From Janthinobacterium sp. GW456P (GTDB taxonomy: Bacteria; Pseudomonadota; Gammaproteobacteria; Burkholderiales; Burkholderiaceae_D): 64,000 nucleotides of DNA. Positions 7,901 through 17,622 of this stretch are shown here, in pieces. The DNA lies in NCBI RefSeq assembly GCF_002127655.1, contig NZ_NEHB01000035.1:1-64000 (forward strand), in the 5' to 3' direction. The stretch's first letter is position 1; every line of letters begins with the position of its first letter. A program made the position numbers and the translations under genes. The notes beneath the pieces were generated by a model. That model saw nothing but the letters and a program-made list of their open reading frames with translations. It was not told the DNA's origin and did not search any database.

Positions 7901-10900
7901 TCACGGTTCGTCGAGCTCGACGGTGACCATATTGTCATCGGGCTTGCGGTCGATCAGCTTGTTGTCCGGATCGATGCCCGCCTTGCCGGGCCGGCTGCCG
8001 ACGATGACGGTGTAGCGCGCCTCGCGGGCTGTCATGCGCAGGCGTTCGCGCAGCAGCGGATGGCCATTCGCGTCATCGACGCCGATCTCGATCCAGTCAT
8101 GCAGCGGTGCGTCGTGTTCCTCGCCCTGTTCGCCGGCCGTCAATTTGCTGGCCTGCACCTTGATGGTGACGGCGTATTTGCCATCGCTGCGTTTCGTGGC
8201 CGTGGCCGACAGGGCGCGGTTGTCGAACAGCACGATTTTCTCGAACAGGTCGTCGATCAGGTAAGCCTGCTCGGGCGGCGTGACCTGGCGCAAACCCTGG
8301 ACCAGCGCCGTCACGCTCGCATACGGCGGGCCTTTCTGGCCGTAGGTCTTGAGCAGCTCGCGCAGCACGCCGTTGACCTTGTCTTCGCCGATGATGTCCT
8401 GCAGCAAGTACATGGCCAGGCTGCCCTTGTGATAGTGGATGTAGGCCTGGTTTTCATTCTCGGCCAGCGGCAATTCCTTCTTGCGTTCCTCGCTGCGCCC
8501 CATCAGGTATTGATTCAGGTCATAGCGCAGGAACCTGCGCATCTTCGCCGGTCCTGCGGTTTTCTTCATGACCATCAGGGCCGAATATTCAGCCAGGGTT
8601 TCGCTGAGCACGGTGGCGCCCCGCGTATTGCCGCCCACCAGTTGATGCGCCCACCACTGGTGCGCCACTTCATGCGCCGTGATGTAGAAAGGATAGTCGA
8701 TGTCCTTCGGGTTCTTGTCGTCCACCTTGGCAATAAAACCCAGGCCTTCCGAGTACGGTATCGTGTTCGGGAACGATTGCGCAAACGTGGCGTAGCGGGG
8801 GAATTCGACGATGCGCAGGATCTTGTGCTGGTAGGGGCCGAAGTTCTTCGTGTAGTACTCCAGCGCTTCCTTGCTGCCGCGCACGAAACGCTCGAGGTTG
8901 TATTCATGGCCAGGATGGTAGTACACGTCGATGGCCACGTCTTGCCAGCGCTCGTGCCTGACGGCGTAGCGGGCCGACTGGAACGCGTAGAAATTCAAAA
9001 TCGGCTGGTCCATCGTGTAATGGAAGTAATGGCGGCCCTTGGCGATCCAGTCGTTGTCCAGCATGCCCGGCGCGATGGCCGTCTGGCCGTCGACGGTGCT
9101 GACGGTGGCGTCGAAGTTGATGCGGTCGGCGTCGTTGCTGACATAGTTGTCGGCCAATCCCTTTGCATCGTCGCGCGGCAAGGCCCGTTCGCGCGCGGGC
9201 AAGCCGTGTTTCTTGCGGTCGCGCGGGTCCGTCAATTCCAGCTGCGGCTGGTAACCGATGTGCGGCAGCACGGCATTCGTGAAGAAAGTGCCGTTGGCCA
9301 CCACGGGCGTATCCTGGCCCAGGCCGAAGATGCCGCGCGGCGCGTAGCGGATGTCGAAATCGAGGCCCAGGGTGGCGCCCGGCGCCAGCGGCGCGGCCAG
9401 GCGGTAGCTGTAAAAGCCCAGCTTGCCGTCATCGAGGCCGGGATGCACGCGCGTATCAAAACGCAGGCGCATGGTGGCGGTCGGGTCTTGCTGCACAAAA
9501 ATGTGGCTGATCGGCTGGCTGGTCTTGTTTTGCAGCAGATAGCGGCCCGTGACGGCCAGGGTGCGCTGCGCCGGGTAGATGGCCACGTCGAGTTTCACGT
9601 CGGTGATTCTCGGCTGTGGCGTGGCGGCAAACTTGCGGTACTGGCGCTCGATGCTGGCGCGGTCCGCATCGCGCGAAAATTCGGACTGATAATCGTTGGC
9701 CACGTGGAAAACGTAGAACAGCACGCCGCCGGCGCCGACGAAGATCAGGGCGCCGCCGGCAAAGCTGGCCAGCACGCCATGCGTGAGGCCGTGGCGCGCC
9801 AGGCGCAGGCGGATGCGCCAGCTGTCCTGCGCGCCGCGGGGCCAGAACAGCAGCGACAGCACCGTCAGCATGACGGCCGCGCCGCTCCAGTACAGCAAGT
9901 ACCAGCGCTCGCGCAACACAAAGTGGCCGGCGCCGTTCATGGCCGAATACACGACCTCCGGCGTGCTGCCATACAGCAGCAGCGGGTCGCCCAGGCCCAG
10001 CGAGGAAAAGCTGATGCTGGCGATGTGGTACAGAATCATGGCGAAATACGCCAGGTATTTCTGATTGATCAGCACCTGCACGAAGATGGCCAGCACGGCG
10101 ACCAGCGCATAGTAGGGCAGGTGCGACAGGAACAGCGATTCCACGTACAGGCCGGGGTCGAGGCGGTAATAGCCCTTGAAGACCTGAATCGACATGCCGC
10201 ACAGCATGATGACCAGGCTCAGCAAGGCTTGCAGGCCGACCAGCGCACACAGTTTCGACAGCAGGGGCAGCCAGTTCGGCACGGGCAGGGCGTCAAGCAT
10301 CAGATGCGTGCCCGCTTCCCGTTCGCGCCATACCAGCTCGCCCGCGTAGAAGGTGGTAATGATCAGCATGAACAGGGCGAACGAGGCGCTGACCATGTCC
10401 AGCACCTTTTCCGTCACGGGATAGGTATTCGTGCCGTACATGGAACCCATGTCCAGCGCGCCTGCATACATGGTCAGTACGCCGGCCAGCACGATGACGA
10501 CGAAATAGATGTTCTTGATGGTTTCGCGCAGGTTCAGCCAGCTCATCTTGAGGAGCAGGACGGCCAGGTTGCGTTGCGCGAAGTCCGGTGTTTCCTGCGT
10601 GGATAGGGAGGCGTTCGACAGGCGCTGCGGCGCCTCGCCCTCGCTGCGGCGCCGGGTGGCGCCCGCGTCCGTCGTCGCGTGGAAGTGGAAGCGCCAGTAG
10701 CCGAGCAGCAAGGCCACAAGGGCGAAGCCGGACCAGATGGCGCGGTTCAGCAGGTACACGCCCTCCAGGCTCACCAGGCGCGTGTTGCGTTCCGCGTTCG
10801 GCCAGTATTCCGTCAGGCGTATCAGCGCCGTGGTGCCGAAGGGATCGATCAGGGCGGCCAGGGTCTTGTAGTCGAGATCGCGCGCCAGCGACGGCGCCAC

Positions 10901-11479
10901 CAGGTAGCCGATCAGCATGACTACCGAGCTGATGTACACGGGCAGCATGCGCCGCGTCAGGGCCGCGATGACGAAGAAGATGGCGCCGAAGATGAACAGA
11001 TTGGGCAGCAGGGTAAACACATACGGCATCAGGTAGGCCAGCGCCCGTTGCGGCCCCAGCCGTTCCGGGTCGATGCCGGGCAGCCAGGCGCCCAGCCAGG
11101 CGCCGATCACGATACTGGAAAACACCACGGCCAGCACCAGGTAGGCGCCAAGGAAGCGGCCGAAGACGTACTGGTACTTTTTGATCGGCGCGCTGAAGAA
11201 GAAATGCTGCATGCCGTATTCGAAGTCCTGCTGCACCGAACGGCCCATCATGGCGGCCACCACCACGGCACCGAAGCAGCCCAGCACGCTGCACGTGAAC
11301 GCCAGCGAACGGGGGGCGTTGATCAGGAACTTGCCGCCGAAACTGATGCTCGCTTCCTTGAAGACGCCGCCGGCGGCCGCCATCCACAGCATGGCCAGCG
11401 CCAGGAACATGGCGAAATACACCCAGGTCGACAGCAGCTTGAGCCGCTGTCGCGCTTCAAAGCGGGCGATGGCAAACAT
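7901..11479 (-). CDS. ABC-2 permease fused to an M1-peptidase-like domain
   Basis: A 1192-residue fusion. Residues 1 to about 560 are ABC-2-type permease with many membrane segments in two halves; a further membrane segment near 600 leads into an extracytoplasmic part. The C-terminal ~550 residues look like a gluzincin M1 domain with HEVAHQWW and the third zinc ligand Glu in [10 protein letters not shown] 19 residues after the second His (18 is usual). The exopeptidase GxMEN motif is not evident; PNTIPYSEG occupies that region, so true aminopeptidase activity is uncertain. The start at 11479 follows a GAGGGGA Shine-Dalgarno, 10 bp after the ATPase stop; a longer frame to 11578 overlaps the ATPase and is rejected. 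It probably works with the upstream ATPase. Confidence 0.88.
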   Translation of the reverse strand: MFAIARFEARQRLKLLSTWVYFAMFLALAMLWMAAAGGVFKEASISFGGKFLINAPRSLAFTCSVLGCFGAVVVAAMMGRSVQQDFEYGMQHFFFSAPIKKYQYVFGRFLGAYLVLAVVFSSIVIGAWLGAWLPGIDPERLGPQRALAYLMPYVFTLLPNLFIFGAIFFVIAALTRRMLPVYISSVVMLIGYLVAPSLARDLDYKTLAALIDPFGTTALIRLTEYWPNAERNTRLVSLEGVYLLNRAIWSGFALVALLLGYWRFHFHATTDAGATRRRSEGEAPQRLSNASLSTQETPDFAQRNLAVLLLKMSWLNLRETIKNIYFVVIVLAGVLTMYAGALDMGSMYGTNTYPVTEKVLDMVSASFALFMLIITTFYAGELVWREREAGTHLMLDALPVPNWLPLLSKLCALVGLQALLSLVIMLCGMSIQVFKGYYRLDPGLYVESLFLSHLPYYALVAVLAIFVQVLINQKYLAYFAMILYHIASISFSSLGLGDPLLLYGSTPEVVYSAMNGAGHFVLRERWYLLYWSGAAVMLTVLSLLFWPRGAQDSWRIRLRLARHGLTHGVLASFAGGALIFVGAGGVLFYVFHVANDYQSEFSRDADRASIERQYRKFAATPQPRITDVKLDVAIYPAQRTLAVTGRYLLQNKTSQPISHIFVQQDPTATMRLRFDTRVHPGLDDGKLGFYSYRLAAPLAPGATLGLDFDIRYAPRGIFGLGQDTPVVANGTFFTNAVLPHIGYQPQLELTDPRDRKKHGLPARERALPRDDAKGLADNYVSNDADRINFDATVSTVDGQTAIAPGMLDNDWIAKGRHYFHYTMDQPILNFYAFQSARYAVRHERWQDVAIDVYYHPGHEYNLERFVRGSKEALEYYTKNFGPYQHKILRIVEFPRYATFAQSFPNTIPYSEGLGFIAKVDDKNPKDIDYPFYITAHEVAHQWWAHQLVGGNTRGATVLSETLAEYSALMVMKKTAGPAKMRRFLRYDLNQYLMGRSEERKKELPLAENENQAYIHYHKGSLAMYLLQDIIGEDKVNGVLRELLKTYGQKGPPYASVTALVQGLRQVTPPEQAYLIDDLFEKIVLFDNRALSATATKRSDGKYAVTIKVQASKLTAGEQGEEHDAPLHDWIEIGVDDANGHPLLRERLRMTAREARYTVIVGSRPGKAGIDPDNKLIDRKPDDNMVTVELDEP

Positions 11480-11489
11480 GGCCGTCCCC

Positions 11490-12383
11490 TCAGTCGCACT
11501 GCGGGGCGACGCGGTGGCGCCCGGCAATGGTGGCGAAATACAGGTCTTCCAGGTCGCCGATGGCTTCCTCGAAGCCATCGCCCGGGTCGTCGTCGCTGTA
11601 GACGTGGATCAGGGTGCGGCCCGACAGCAGGCGCGTGGAAATGACGGCGTGGCGCTGCTGGAAGCTGGCCAGTTCTTTCTTGTCGACGAAGCGCGCCCAG
11701 ATCTTGCAGCTGACTTCGTCGATCAGTTCCTGGGTCTTGCCGCACAGCAGTAAATGGCCCTTGTTGATGATGGCCATGTTGGCGCACAGGTCGGCCACGT
11801 CGGATACGATATGCGTCGACAGGATCACCGTCTTGTCTTCGCCGATGTCGGACAGCAGATTATGGAAGCGGACTCTCTCCTGCGGGTCGAGGCCGGCCGT
11901 CGGCTCGTCGACGATGATCAGTTTCGGGTCGCCCAGCAGGGCTTGCGCGATGCCGAAGCGCTGGCGCATGCCGCCCGAAAAGCCGCCCAGACGCTGGTGG
12001 CGCACGTCGAACAGATTGGTTTGCTGCAAGAGTCCATCGACGACTTCGCGCCGGCGCGCCCGCTGCGACAGCCCTTTTAACATGGCGAAGTGGTCGAGCA
12101 GTTCGTAAGCCGTCACTTTCGGGTACAGGCCGAAGTCTTGCGGCAGGTAGCCCAGCATGCGGCGGATTTCGTCCTTGTCGTCGAGTACGTCGTAGTCGCC
12201 GAAGAAGATGGAGCCGGAATCGCATTCCTGCAAGGTGGCCAGGGTGCGCATCAGGGTCGACTTGCCGGCGCCATTCGGGCCCAGCAAGCCAAACATCCCG
12301 GGCGGTATCGTCAGCGAAACATTGTCCAGCGCCACCACGCCATTCGCGTAGGTCTTCGACAATTTGCGGATCTGCAATTCCAT
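11490..12383 (-). CDS. ABC transporter ATP-binding protein (partner of the M1-fused permease)
   Basis: A 297-residue single nucleotide-binding domain. Walker A is [12 protein letters not shown] (about residues 34-45), the signature is [19 protein letters not shown], Walker B with D-loop is [12 protein letters not shown], and the switch His is in STHIVSD. The sequence is of the CcmA/NatA type that serves ABC-2 permeases. It lies 10 bp upstream of the giant permease and on the same strand, so the two almost certainly form one complex. The substrate is not evident. A 182-bp gap with no recognisable gene separates it from the NatAB-like pair upstream. Confidence 0.9.
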   Translation of the reverse strand: MELQIRKLSKTYANGVVALDNVSLTIPPGMFGLLGPNGAGKSTLMRTLATLQECDSGSIFFGDYDVLDDKDEIRRMLGYLPQDFGLYPKVTAYELLDHFAMLKGLSQRARRREVVDGLLQQTNLFDVRHQRLGGFSGGMRQRFGIAQALLGDPKLIIVDEPTAGLDPQERVRFHNLLSDIGEDKTVILSTHIVSDVADLCANMAIINKGHLLLCGKTQELIDEVSCKIWARFVDKKELASFQQRHAVISTRLLSGRTLIHVYSDDDPGDGFEEAIGDLEDLYFATIAGRHRVAPQCD

Positions 12384-12565
12384 ACAACTCCTAACTCATG
12401 CGTTGCTGCCCGATGCGACAGGGCTACTCTATGCTGGCATTGTATTGAATTTAAGACGCACTGGGCAGTTGCATGCGATACACGGCATTTTCGCGTGCCC
12501 AGAGTGCAGTTGGCGAGGGCGGATGGCGGGCCGGTCCTGGTCTTTTCGGCCGTACCATGAGAGTG

Positions 12566-13762
12566 TCAGTTACGGAATAAAACCGATTCCCGGTTAAACC
12601 ACCAGCGGCACAGCATCAGCAGCGCGCCGGCGATCACCGTCGTCGAGGCCAGGATCACGCCGAACATGCGGTAATCCATGGTGCCTTTCACCAGTTCCTT
12701 CATGGCCAGCGACACGTTCGTCAGCGGCACCATGGCCCACATCCAGTTCAGCTCGACGCCGGGCAACATGGCCGTCACCGTGGGCAGGATGACAAACAGC
12801 ATCAGCGGCGTGATCATGCCGGCCGCCTCCTTGTAGCTCTTCGCGTAGATCGAGATCGACAGCAGCAGCGAGGCGAAGATGGCGGCCGTCGGCACCAGCA
12901 TCAGGGTCACCATGGCCAGGTCGGGCAAGCCGATGCTGTGCACGAGGATGGCCATGTGGCCTTCCAGCGAGCTGCCGAAGATGGCCAGCAGGACGCCCAT
13001 GCTGCCGACCATCAGCACGGCGGAGGTCATGCCCACCGTAAACAGCACGAGGAACTTGGCCAGCACGATGGCGCTGCGCGGCACGGGCGCCAGCAGCAGG
13101 GTTTCCAGCGTGCCCCGTTCCTTTTCGCCGGCGCCCAGGTCGATGGCCGGATACATGGCTGCCGTCAGGCACACCATCAGCAGCAGATACGGCACCATGC
13201 CGCCGATGATTGCACCCATCTGTTCGCGCTCGTTGGCCGTCGATTGTTTGTCTAGCACGATGGGATTGAGCGCATAGGCCAGCTGGGCAGGGCTCAGCTT
13301 CAGGGCGGACAAGGCTCCTTCGCGCAGGCTGGCGTTGTAGGCGTCGACGATCTCGTGCACGCGCTGGTGCGTCACGTCCACCGAGCTGGCGCTGTTGTAG
13401 TGCAGGGTCACCTTGGCTTGCGCCTGCTGCTTCAGCGATTGCTCAAAATGCGGCGGGATGACGACGGCAAACTTGATGGTGTCGTCGCCGATGGCGCGGC
13501 GGATGTCCGCCTCGCTGGCCAGCGGCACTTCGCGCAGGTTGTGCTGCTGCGCAAACCGCGCGCTCAGGCCCGGCGAATGGTCCTTGCCGAACAGCGCGTA
13601 GCGCAGTTCCGCCGTTTTCGCGTTCTTGAACATATTGCTTGAAACATAAGCGAAGCCGCCAAAGATCAGCGGCATGGCAAAGATGGGGATGAGGATGGTG
13701 AAAATCAGCGTCTTGCGGTCGCGCGTGAGTTCCAGCAACTCTTTCAGATAAATGGTCCACAT
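12566..13762 (-). CDS. ABC-2 permease, NatB-like
   Basis: A 398-residue membrane protein. One membrane segment near residues 20-40 (LIFTILIPIFAMPLIFGG) is followed by a ~140-residue extracytoplasmic domain and then a C-terminal block of five to six membrane segments including LLLMVCLTAAMYPAIDLGAGEKERGTLE-type ABC-2 sequence. This matches the NatB sodium-extrusion permease architecture. It begins 3 bp after the stop codon of the ATPase upstream, implying translational coupling. NatAB exports sodium in Bacillus; the actual substrate here is inferred only by family. Confidence 0.87.
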   Translation of the reverse strand: MWTIYLKELLELTRDRKTLIFTILIPIFAMPLIFGGFAYVSSNMFKNAKTAELRYALFGKDHSPGLSARFAQQHNLREVPLASEADIRRAIGDDTIKFAVVIPPHFEQSLKQQAQAKVTLHYNSASSVDVTHQRVHEIVDAYNASLREGALSALKLSPAQLAYALNPIVLDKQSTANEREQMGAIIGGMVPYLLLMVCLTAAMYPAIDLGAGEKERGTLETLLLAPVPRSAIVLAKFLVLFTVGMTSAVLMVGSMGVLLAIFGSSLEGHMAILVHSIGLPDLAMVTLMLVPTAAIFASLLLSISIYAKSYKEAAGMITPLMLFVILPTVTAMLPGVELNWMWAMVPLTNVSLAMKELVKGTMDYRMFGVILASTTVIAGALLMLCRWWFNRESVLFRN

Positions 13763-13765
13763 GGC

Positions 13766-14545
13766 TCAGGCTCCCTGGTTGATGACGCTGACAAAGGCGT
13801 CGTACAGATCGGTACTGCCGCCCAGGTGGCGCAGTTCGTCGACCGTGCCATTGAAGGCGGTGGTGCCGCGGTTGATGATGCAGACGCGGTCGCACAGCTT
13901 TTCCACCTCGTGCAGGTGGTGCGTGGAAAAGATCAGCGGCACGCGCAGCGCCTTGTAGCTGGCGATGAAGTCGAGCAGGATCTTGGCCGACATCACGTCC
14001 AGGCCCGTGGTCGGCTCGTCGAGGATGACCACTTGCGGCTCGTGCACGACGGTGCGGGCGATCGCGCACTTCTGTTTCATGCCCGTCGACAACTGATCGG
14101 CCCGCTTGCCGCCGTATTCCTCCATGTGCAGCAGGGCAAACAGTTCATCGCAGCGGCGTTTCAGCTTGTCGGCCGACATGCCATGCAGGCGGCCAAAGTA
14201 TTCCACGTTCTCGCGCGCCGTCAGGCGGCCGTACAAGCCCGTCGAACCGGACAGGAAACCGATGCTCTGGCGCGCCACCAGCGGCTGGCGCAGCACATCG
14301 ACGCCATTGACGAGGGCGCTGCCCGCATCGGCCTGCAAGGCCGTCGACAGCAGGCGCAGGGTGGTCGTTTTGCCGGCGCCATTCGGGCCCAGCAAGCCCA
14401 GCACTTCGCCGGGGGCGCAGCTGAAACTGACGTCGCGCACGGCGTGGAACCAGCCCTCATGTTCGCGCGGATCGCTGACGTGCACGCCCTTGCCCTTGTG
14501 GGGTGGCATGCGGAAACGTTTTGCCAGGTGCTTGACCTCTATCAT
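13766..14545 (-). CDS. ABC transporter ATP-binding protein, NatA-like
   Basis: A 259-residue nucleotide-binding domain. It has Walker [18 protein letters not shown], signature [14 protein letters not shown], Walker [13 protein letters not shown] and switch His in [11 protein letters not shown]. An insert [20 protein letters not shown] near residues 14-33 is typical of this subgroup. The start is placed at the ATG giving [11 protein letters not shown] (14545); ATGs at 14554 and 14584 are in frame, and none has a strong Shine-Dalgarno. Three bases separate it from the NatB-like permease downstream. It is the promoter-proximal gene of the leftward ABC cluster. Confidence 0.88.
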   Translation of the reverse strand: MIEVKHLAKRFRMPPHKGKGVHVSDPREHEGWFHAVRDVSFSCAPGEVLGLLGPNGAGKTTTLRLLSTALQADAGSALVNGVDVLRQPLVARQSIGFLSGSTGLYGRLTARENVEYFGRLHGMSADKLKRRCDELFALLHMEEYGGKRADQLSTGMKQKCAIARTVVHEPQVVILDEPTTGLDVMSAKILLDFIASYKALRVPLIFSTHHLHEVEKLCDRVCIINRGTTAFNGTVDELRHLGGSTDLYDAFVSVINQGA

Positions 14546-14693
14546 GTGTTTCATCCATTCAACGGTGAACAACGAGAGTAGCATGCAAAAAATGTAACTT
14601 GCAAGGTGGAAATATCGTTTGGTCTATTGAAAAAAACAGCATCTTCATGCAAGCTGGCCCGGTGGGCGCCGGCGGACGGCGCGGGAGAGCGCA

Positions 14694-15125
14694 ATGCAAA
14701 CGATCGATCAGGCGATGCAGGACAAGGTATTGGCCGTGGCGCGTGCCGGCATGACCAGTGCCGAAGCCATCGGTTTCTTCCGCGTCAGCCTGGGACTGTA
14801 CTACCTGGCCGGTCTGATGACGGAGGAAACCCTCGATTTCAAGCAGATCGACGCGAAGTACAACCGTTTTATCTACCACTCGATAGGTGGCGGGCACAGC
14901 ATCGCCAGCGTGCTGCAATTCATGAGCGGCGAGAAAGTCTTGCGCGTGCTGCAATCGCCGCGTTTTCTGGCCGCGTTTGCCGAACACTGCCCGGACATCC
15001 CTGTCGACAGCATTTCTTTTCTTGTTTCACTGAACCTGGGCGTGGCGAAAAGCCTGTCCGGACTCGATGCCGTCGGCCCCGTGGTGGACTGGATCGAGCA
15101 GGAAAAAGCGCGCACAGGTCAATAA
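14694..15125 (+). CDS. Hypothetical protein, 143 aa
   Basis: I do not recognise a family. The product is short, soluble and mostly helical by composition (EAIGFFRVSLGLYYLAGLM, then FRF-like aromatic turns), without signal peptide, Cys motif or obvious catalytic residues. A GGGAGAG Shine-Dalgarno precedes the ATG. It is divergent from the NatAB-like genes and about 90 bp upstream of coq7. The short frame and neighbour-like codon use favour a real gene. Confidence 0.6.
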   Translation: MQTIDQAMQDKVLAVARAGMTSAEAIGFFRVSLGLYYLAGLMTEETLDFKQIDAKYNRFIYHSIGGGHSIASVLQFMSGEKVLRVLQSPRFLAAFAEHCPDIPVDSISFLVSLNLGVAKSLSGLDAVGPVVDWIEQEKARTGQ

Positions 15126-15152
15126 AGCCCCGTTCGCCCCGCGCACGGCGTG

Positions 15153-15203
15153 GGGACGGCTGGCCGCTATCATCCTATAATTCATGTTTTCCCTTACATG
15201 AAT
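15153..15203 (+). promoter_or_regulatory. coq7 promoter with overlapping palindrome
   Basis: A perfect -10 TATAAT (15176-15181) lies 31 bp before the coq7 ATG; the -35 region is GC-rich and weak. A perfect 8-bp inverted repeat, ATTCATGT (15180-15187) and ACATGAAT (15196-15203) with an 8-base spacer, begins inside the -10 element. The position suits a repressor operator or a 5' UTR hairpin. Confidence 0.5.
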
Positions 15204-15211
15204 AGCCCACG

Positions 15212-15856
15212 ATGACCGCGAACCGCCATTTTGACCCCCTGGATCGTTTGATTGTTGGCGCCGACAAGGCCTTGCGCGTCATCGCGGGCGTGGCTTCGGC
15301 CTCGCGCCCCACGCCGGCCGCGCATGCGCCCGATGCGGAGCTGAGCCCGGCCGAGCAGCGTCACAGCGCCGGCTTAATGCGCGTCAACCATGTGGGCGAA
15401 GTGTGCGCGCAAGCTCTGTACAACTCGCAGGCGCGCTATGCGCACAGCCCGGCCATCCGCGCCCAGTTCGACGAGGCGGGACGCGAAGAGGAAGACCATC
15501 TTGCCTGGACGGCGCAGCGCCTGACGGAGCTGGGCTCGCGTCTGAGCCTGCTCAATCCCCTGTGGTATGCGGGTTCGTTTGCGCTGGGCACCATCGCCGC
15601 GCGCATGGGCGACGGCCGCAGCCTGGGTTTTGTGGTGGAAACGGAACGCCAGGTGGAAGCGCACCTGGCCAGCCATCTGCAGGCATTGCCGCCGCAGGAT
15701 GCCAAGTCGCGCGCCATCGTCAAGCAGATGGCCATCGACGAAGTGGAACACGGCGCCGCCGCCCAGCGACTGGGCGCCATCGACACCCCGGCGCCCGTGA
15801 AGGCGCTGATGGGCATCATGGGTAAAGTGATGACAAAAACCGCGTATTACATCTAG
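15212..15856 (+). CDS. coq7: Demethoxyubiquinone hydroxylase (Coq7 family)
   Basis: A 214-residue di-iron monooxygenase catalysing the C6 hydroxylation of 2-polyprenyl-3-methyl-6-methoxy-1,4-benzoquinol in ubiquinone synthesis. Carboxylate/His ligand motifs are visible: [12 protein letters not shown] near residue 55, REEEDHLAW near 92, a Glu in ETERQVEAH near 143 and DEVEHG near 175. The length matches bacterial Coq7. It is a monocistronic unit with its own -10 and a palindrome in the leader. REP-like palindromes follow the stop codon. Confidence 0.95.
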   Translation: MTANRHFDPLDRLIVGADKALRVIAGVASASRPTPAAHAPDAELSPAEQRHSAGLMRVNHVGEVCAQALYNSQARYAHSPAIRAQFDEAGREEEDHLAWTAQRLTELGSRLSLLNPLWYAGSFALGTIAARMGDGRSLGFVVETERQVEAHLASHLQALPPQDAKSRAIVKQMAIDEVEHGAAAQRLGAIDTPAPVKALMGIMGKVMTKTAYYI

Positions 15857-15868
15857 CGGATCAGGAGT

Positions 15869-15977
15869 AGGTCGACGTAGGTCGGCTTAGCGCGTGGCGC
15901 GTAAGCCGACAACATTGTTGGCGCCTGCGGTGTTGTCGGATTACGCGGGGCCTTGCCCCGCTAATCCGACCTACTTC
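15869..15977. repeat. REP-like palindromic repeat between coq7 and osmC-like gene
   Basis: An outer pair GTAGGTCGG (15878-15886) / CCGACCTAC (15966-15974) encloses two hairpins: GTCGGCTTA...TAAGCCGAC (15881-15910) and GTCGGATTA...TAATCCGAC (15935-15970). The arms are shared, so alternative cruciform folds are possible. It lies between convergent genes. Related copies occur at 28818, 53276 and 58619. Confidence 0.8.
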
Positions 15978-16398
15978 ACTCCTCGATGATGTCGAACGAG
16001 TGGGTGATTTCGGCGGTTTTCGCCAGCATGATCGACGCCGAGCAATATTTGTCATGCGACAATGAAACGGCCCGTTCCACGGCCGTCGGTTTCAGGGCCT
16101 TGCCCCGCACGGTAAAGTGGAAGTGGATCTTGGTAAACACCTTCGGGTCGGTGTCGGCGCGCTCGGCCTTCAGGGTCACTTCGCAGCCTTTGATGTCTTC
16201 GCGCCCGCGTTTGAGGATCAGCACCACGTCATAGGCGGTGCAGCCGCCCGTGCCCAGCAAGACCATTTCCATGGGGCGCGGCGCCAGGTTGTGGCCGCCG
16301 CCATCGGGTGCGCCATCCATGGTCACCAGGTGGCCGGAACCCGTTTCTGCCCGAAAACTCATGCCCGACGGGCCATTCCAGCTGACTTTGCATTCCAT
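15976..16398 (-). CDS. OsmC/Ohr-family peroxide-reducing protein
   Basis: A 140-residue member of the OsmC superfamily, which reduces hydroperoxides with two cysteines. Both expected Cys are present: LLGTGGCTAYDV near residue 52 and HDKYCSASIML near 119. The family segment APRPMEMVLL is also there. The start at 16398 follows a GGAGAG Shine-Dalgarno; an extension to 16485 has no support. It is closest to the YhfA-like branch rather than organic-hydroperoxide-inducible Ohr, judged by eye. Its stop lies beside a REP-like element that also ends the convergent coq7. Confidence 0.88.
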   Translation of the reverse strand: MECKVSWNGPSGMSFRAETGSGHLVTMDGAPDGGGHNLAPRPMEMVLLGTGGCTAYDVVLILKRGREDIKGCEVTLKAERADTDPKVFTKIHFHFTVRGKALKPTAVERAVSLSHDKYCSASIMLAKTAEITHSFDIIEE

Positions 16399-16491
16399 CG
16401 TACTCTCCGAATTTGTAAGCGTTTTGTATTGTAATAGAGGAATGCCCATCCATGTGCGGGCCGCCAGCCCGTAGCCGGTCTGCATCGCGGC

Positions 16492-16521
16492 TTGACGCGG
16501 CAGGGCAAAGCCGCTTATACT
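16492..16521 (+). promoter_or_regulatory. Promoter for rplM-rpsI
   Basis: TTGACG (16492-16497) and TATACT (16516-16521) separated by 18 bp form a strong sigma-70-type promoter. A leader of about 95 nt follows before rplM at 16623. Confidence 0.7.
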
Positions 16522-16622
16522 TGTCGGCTTTCCGTTCGCTCAGGAAAAGTAAATAAGGCAGAGTCCGTACAGCAACATAGTCGGAACCACCATTTGAGCG
16601 TGTAATCTATTAGGAAGTCAAC

Positions 16623-17051
16623 ATGAAAACATTTTCCGCTAAAGGACATGAAGTCCAGCGCGATTGGTTCGTGGTTGACGCGACGGACAAAGTCCTCGGA
16701 CGTGTTGCCAGCGAAGTGGCACTCCGACTGCGCGGCAAACACAAACCAGAATTTACTCCTCACGTCGATACCGGCGACTTCATCGTCGTCATCAACGCAG
16801 GCAAACTGCGTGTGACCGGTACCAAAGCTACTGAGAAAATTTACTACCGTCACTCTGGCTATCCAGGCGGCATCTACGAAACCAACTTCCAGAAAATGCA
16901 ACAGCGTTTTCCAGGTCGCGCGCTTGAGAAAGCGGTCAAAGGCATGCTGCCTAAAGGCCCACTCGGCTACGCAATGATCAAGAAGCTGAAAGTGTACGCG
17001 GAAGGTTCCCATCCGCACGCTGCTCAGCAACCTAAAGCACTTGTTCTCTAA
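16623..17051 (+). CDS. rplM: 50S ribosomal protein L13
   Basis: A 142-residue protein of standard L13 length. It starts [20 protein letters not shown] and contains the conserved [24 protein letters not shown] and [16 protein letters not shown] blocks. L13 binds 23S rRNA early in large-subunit assembly. It is followed after 9 bp by rpsI, the universal bacterial pair. Codon use is biased toward highly expressed genes, unlike the GC-rich third positions of neighbours. An AGGAAG Shine-Dalgarno is present. Confidence 0.98.
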   Translation: MKTFSAKGHEVQRDWFVVDATDKVLGRVASEVALRLRGKHKPEFTPHVDTGDFIVVINAGKLRVTGTKATEKIYYRHSGYPGGIYETNFQKMQQRFPGRALEKAVKGMLPKGPLGYAMIKKLKVYAEGSHPHAAQQPKALVL

Positions 17052-17060
17052 GGAACTGAC

Positions 17061-17453
17061 ATGATCGGTAATTACAATTATGGAACCGGCCGTCGCAAAA
17101 GTGCAGTGGCTCGGGTTTTTATCAAAGTTGGCACAGGCTTGATCGTTGTTAACGGCAAACCAGCAAACGAATACTTTTCGCGCGAAACGGGTCTGATGGT
17201 CATCCGTCAACCTCTGGAACTGACCGGCAATGTCGAGCGTTTCGACATCAAAGTCAACGTCCATGGCGGCGGTGAGTCGGGCCAGGCTGGTGCAGTTCGT
17301 CACGGCATCACCCGCGCTCTGATCGACTACGATGCAGCGCTGAAACCGGAACTGGCGAAAGCTGGCTTCGTGACCCGCGATGCACGTGAAGTCGAGCGTA
17401 AAAAAGTTGGTCTGCGCAAAGCACGTCGCGCAAAGCAATTCTCGAAGCGTTAA
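17061..17453 (+). CDS. rpsI: 30S ribosomal protein S9
   Basis: A 130-residue S9 with [14 protein letters not shown] at the N-terminus and the basic tail [17 protein letters not shown] that reaches the P-site tRNA. Conserved [20 protein letters not shown] is present. It is second gene of the rplM operon and ends before two hairpins, the second a strong terminator. Codon use shows the same strong-expression bias as rplM. Confidence 0.98.
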   Translation: MIGNYNYGTGRRKSAVARVFIKVGTGLIVVNGKPANEYFSRETGLMVIRQPLELTGNVERFDIKVNVHGGGESGQAGAVRHGITRALIDYDAALKPELAKAGFVTRDAREVERKKVGLRKARRAKQFSKR

Positions 17454-17465
17454 TTCTTACGCTAC

Positions 17466-17522
17466 AGCACCTTTTTGGTGCTGGTCGAAAAGCCGCTGGA
17501 CTTCGGTCCCGCGGCTTTTTTG
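17466..17522 (+). terminator. Double hairpin terminator after rpsI
   Basis: A first small stem AGCACC-ttttt-GGTGCT (17466-17482) is followed by AAAAGCCGC...GCGGCTTTTTT (17488-17522), a classical intrinsic terminator with T-tract. Confidence 0.8.
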
Positions 17523-17622
17523 CATTTCAGCGGGATGCGCCGTTGCGCTGTAAAATACGCGGAAAACCCGTAGGGGTAGCGTTTCCCTTTATCTTTATGC
17601 AATCTATACACAAGGAAAGAAC

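Noticed and set aside
8060-10606. A 848-codon plus-strand frame opposite the permease-peptidase gene
   Set aside because: The same GC-driven shadow; the minus-strand product has clear membrane helices and HEVAH motif.
12384-12565. Small frames between the two ABC systems (for example 12364-12597 on the plus strand)
   Set aside because: No Shine-Dalgarno, no recognisable family and overlap with neighbouring gene ends; treated as an empty 182-bp gap.
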